In this document: in pieces, positions 62,891 through 64,000 of the stretch
How the letters are laid out: every line of letters starts with the position of its first letter
Position numbering within the stretch: position 1 is the first letter of the stretch
NCBI RefSeq assembly: GCF_001618955.1
Contig: NZ_LVYV01000005.1
Location: 1 to 64,000, forward strand
Length of the DNA: 64,000 bases
Source of the DNA: Tardiphaga robiniae
Lineage (GTDB): Bacteria > Pseudomonadota > Alphaproteobacteria > Rhizobiales > Xanthobacteraceae
Reading direction: 5' to 3'
Made by a program: the position numbers and the translations under genes
The notes under the pieces: model-generated
Database searches by the model: none
What the model was told of the DNA's origin: nothing
Seen by the model: only the letters and a program-made list of their open reading frames with translations

Positions 62891-63113
62891 GGGTTTGTTA
62901 TACCGGGGCCGACTTCCGCAGGCAAAGTCAGTTGCATGAATTAAGAGAAACCACGGTAAAAAGAAGCGGTCCCGGTCAGCGCGGCAACTGACGGAGACCG
63001 CTGGGGAAGCACCCGATTGGCGACGGGGGGAAGCAACCGGCTGCATGGGGAGCCTAGCCGGGGCGAGTGACATCGCCATGACAACCCGGGATATCCACAG
63101 GCGGCGTTGTGCC

Positions 63114-63710
63114 CTATTCGGCCGCGTCCAGCCGGTGGGAGCTGAACACGTCGCCTTCGCGCAGCGCCAGATAGTAGTCGCGCTCGGAGAGCTCGTCAGT
63201 GTGACGAATGAGGTCGGTCACCGGAGTGTAGCTCAGCATCCGCCCGCCATCGGGCAGCACGGCGCAACTCAGCCGCAGCACCCGGCCATTGGCGAGGCGC
63301 AAGGTCGTCGGCGTGGAAGTGCCGGCGCGGATCATCTCGACGCGTCTGGCGATGAAGCTGTCGACCTCGTCGTCGGGAAGGGCGTAAGCGTGGGTATCGC
63401 GCGCATGATACATCAGCGCGATCAGCGGTGGCTTGCTGTCGGCCTTCTCGTCGGGGAGCGTGAAGTAATCGCGAAACGCGCGGTTGATGAATTCGGCGCG
63501 GGTGTCGGCATTGAGCAGGACGATGCCAATGTCGATCCTGTCGAGTGCGGCGGAAAGGCGCTGGGCAGTGGCGTGCTGTTCGTATTCGCGGGCCCGGGCC
63601 GCGCGCCGCAAGCGCAACAGGCGAATCGCCAAGGTGATCCCGACGGCTGCGATCACAATGATCACCGTTTCAATTCCCGGATCGAGAATCAGTCGCCAGT
63701 CGTAATGCAT
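63114..63710 (-). CDS. Membrane-anchored PAS domain protein
   Basis: A 198-residue protein with one N-terminal transmembrane helix (ETVIIVIAAVGITLAIRLL, about residues 15-33), a basic Arg-rich linker (RLRRAARAREYEQHATAQR) and a PAS-like domain (LDRIDIGIVLLNADTRAEFINRAFRDYF, landmarks GIVLLNADTRAEFINRAFR). It has no kinase or cyclase domain, so the output is unknown. Start at 63710 preferred; the longer start at 63776 adds 22 residues. It may act as a sensor for another protein. Confidence 0.75.
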   Translation of the reverse strand: MHYDWRLILDPGIETVIIVIAAVGITLAIRLLRLRRAARAREYEQHATAQRLSAALDRIDIGIVLLNADTRAEFINRAFRDYFTLPDEKADSKPPLIALMYHARDTHAYALPDDEVDSFIARRVEMIRAGTSTPTTLRLANGRVLRLSCAVLPDGGRMLSYTPVTDLIRHTDELSERDYYLALREGDVFSSHRLDAAE

Positions 63711-63917
63711 CGGCCGTACCTGTGTCCGTACATAGGTAAGAAACGCAGGTTGGCCGCTGGTTGCAGAAAGGCCCACAGTTTCCCGCCGGTGTAGCTAAGG
63801 GCGCGTGAAGAGCCCCGGCATCATTTTCCCCTTGTTCGCTTCAAATGCTATCGATGCAGCCGGAACCGTCGGCGGGCTCCGGATGTTAGCGCCGCGATTT
63901 GAAAGGACTTTAACCGA

Positions 63918-64000
63918 ATGCCCTTCACCATTCCGCCGCTGCTGCTGCCGATCCTGATGCTGCTGGCCTCGAATATCTTCATGACCTTCGCCTGGTATGG
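63918..64000 (+). CDS. DUF486/DMT-family small membrane protein, 5' part only
   Basis: Only the first 27 codons are in the window: MPFTIPPLLLPILMLLASNI then FMTFAWYG. The opening of a small membrane protein with MLLASNxFMTFAWYGHL is diagnostic of DUF486. The gene runs off the right edge. GAAAGGA ten bases upstream is a fair ribosome site. Confidence 0.8.
   Translation, partial: MPFTIPPLLLPILMLLASNIFMTFAWY

Noticed and set aside
1-64000. CRISPR arrays, rRNA or tRNA genes
   Set aside because: No regularly spaced repeats and no recognisable rRNA or tRNA sequence were seen on reading both strands.

Overview
The window is chromosomal DNA of a GC-rich alphaproteobacterium. Gene content points to the order Hyphomicrobiales, most likely the Bradyrhizobium/Rhodopseudomonas/Afipia/Tardiphaga group (Nitrobacteraceae). 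The reasons are a roughly 1,000-residue UvrB with long low-complexity ends, a RibH2-type lumazine synthase, the lgt-midA-pgeF and uvrC-pgsA-moaD-moaE runs, many small Bradyrhizobium-type hypotheticals and a characteristic intergenic repeat. I see no rRNA, tRNA, CRISPR array, complete prophage or intact insertion sequence.

Layout. 1-785: repetitive intergenic DNA. 0.8-7 kb: HAD phosphatase, degenerate EAL protein, YihY and holin-like membrane proteins, hisS, a small tautomerase. 7-12.4 kb: thioesterase, three small exported proteins, RNase T2, rlmJ, a cold-shock protein and an outer-membrane beta-barrel. 12.7-17.3 kb: uvrC, pgsA, moaD, moaE, prmB in one direction. 17.5-25 kb: MATE exporter, ilvE, a MarR/response regulator/histidine kinase operon, proC, GNAT, YbjN. 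25.2-33.6 kb: ribH2, prs, a lipoprotein, pgeF-midA-lgt, ubiK, rplY-pth-ychF. 33.6-43.2 kb: small membrane and hypothetical proteins, two MaoC-like hydratases, a DctA symporter, a cytoplasmic Deg-like protease, a duplicated GrlR-like protein and a solute-binding protein.

43.2-45.8 kb is an accessory patch: a second copy of the interspersed repeat, two low-GC hypothetical genes, a frameshifted gene scrap and an IS1595/ISXO2-type transposase remnant abutting the 3' end of uvrB. 45.8-50.5 kb: uvrB, an EF-hand protein, a membrane protein. 50.5-54.5 kb: a low-GC lipoprotein gene lies between an intact anti-sigma gene and a broken duplicate of that gene's 3' end; the ECF sigma/anti-sigma pair is divergent from a DUF4394 protein, and both promoters carry the same motif. 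54.6-64 kb: two glutathione transferases, a PAS-PAS-GGDEF diguanylate cyclase, a DUF1800/DUF1501 pair, an aldo/keto reductase, a PlsC acyltransferase, a PAS protein and the start of a DUF486 gene.

The most interesting items are the interspersed repeat with matching ends at 1-575 and 43257-43735, the twin ECF promoters at 53522-53604, the anti-sigma 3'-end duplication around the lipoprotein gene, the accessory patch beside uvrB, the base-composition patch inside hisS, and the tandem GrlR-like protein. Product names rest on motif recognition by eye; no database search was run.
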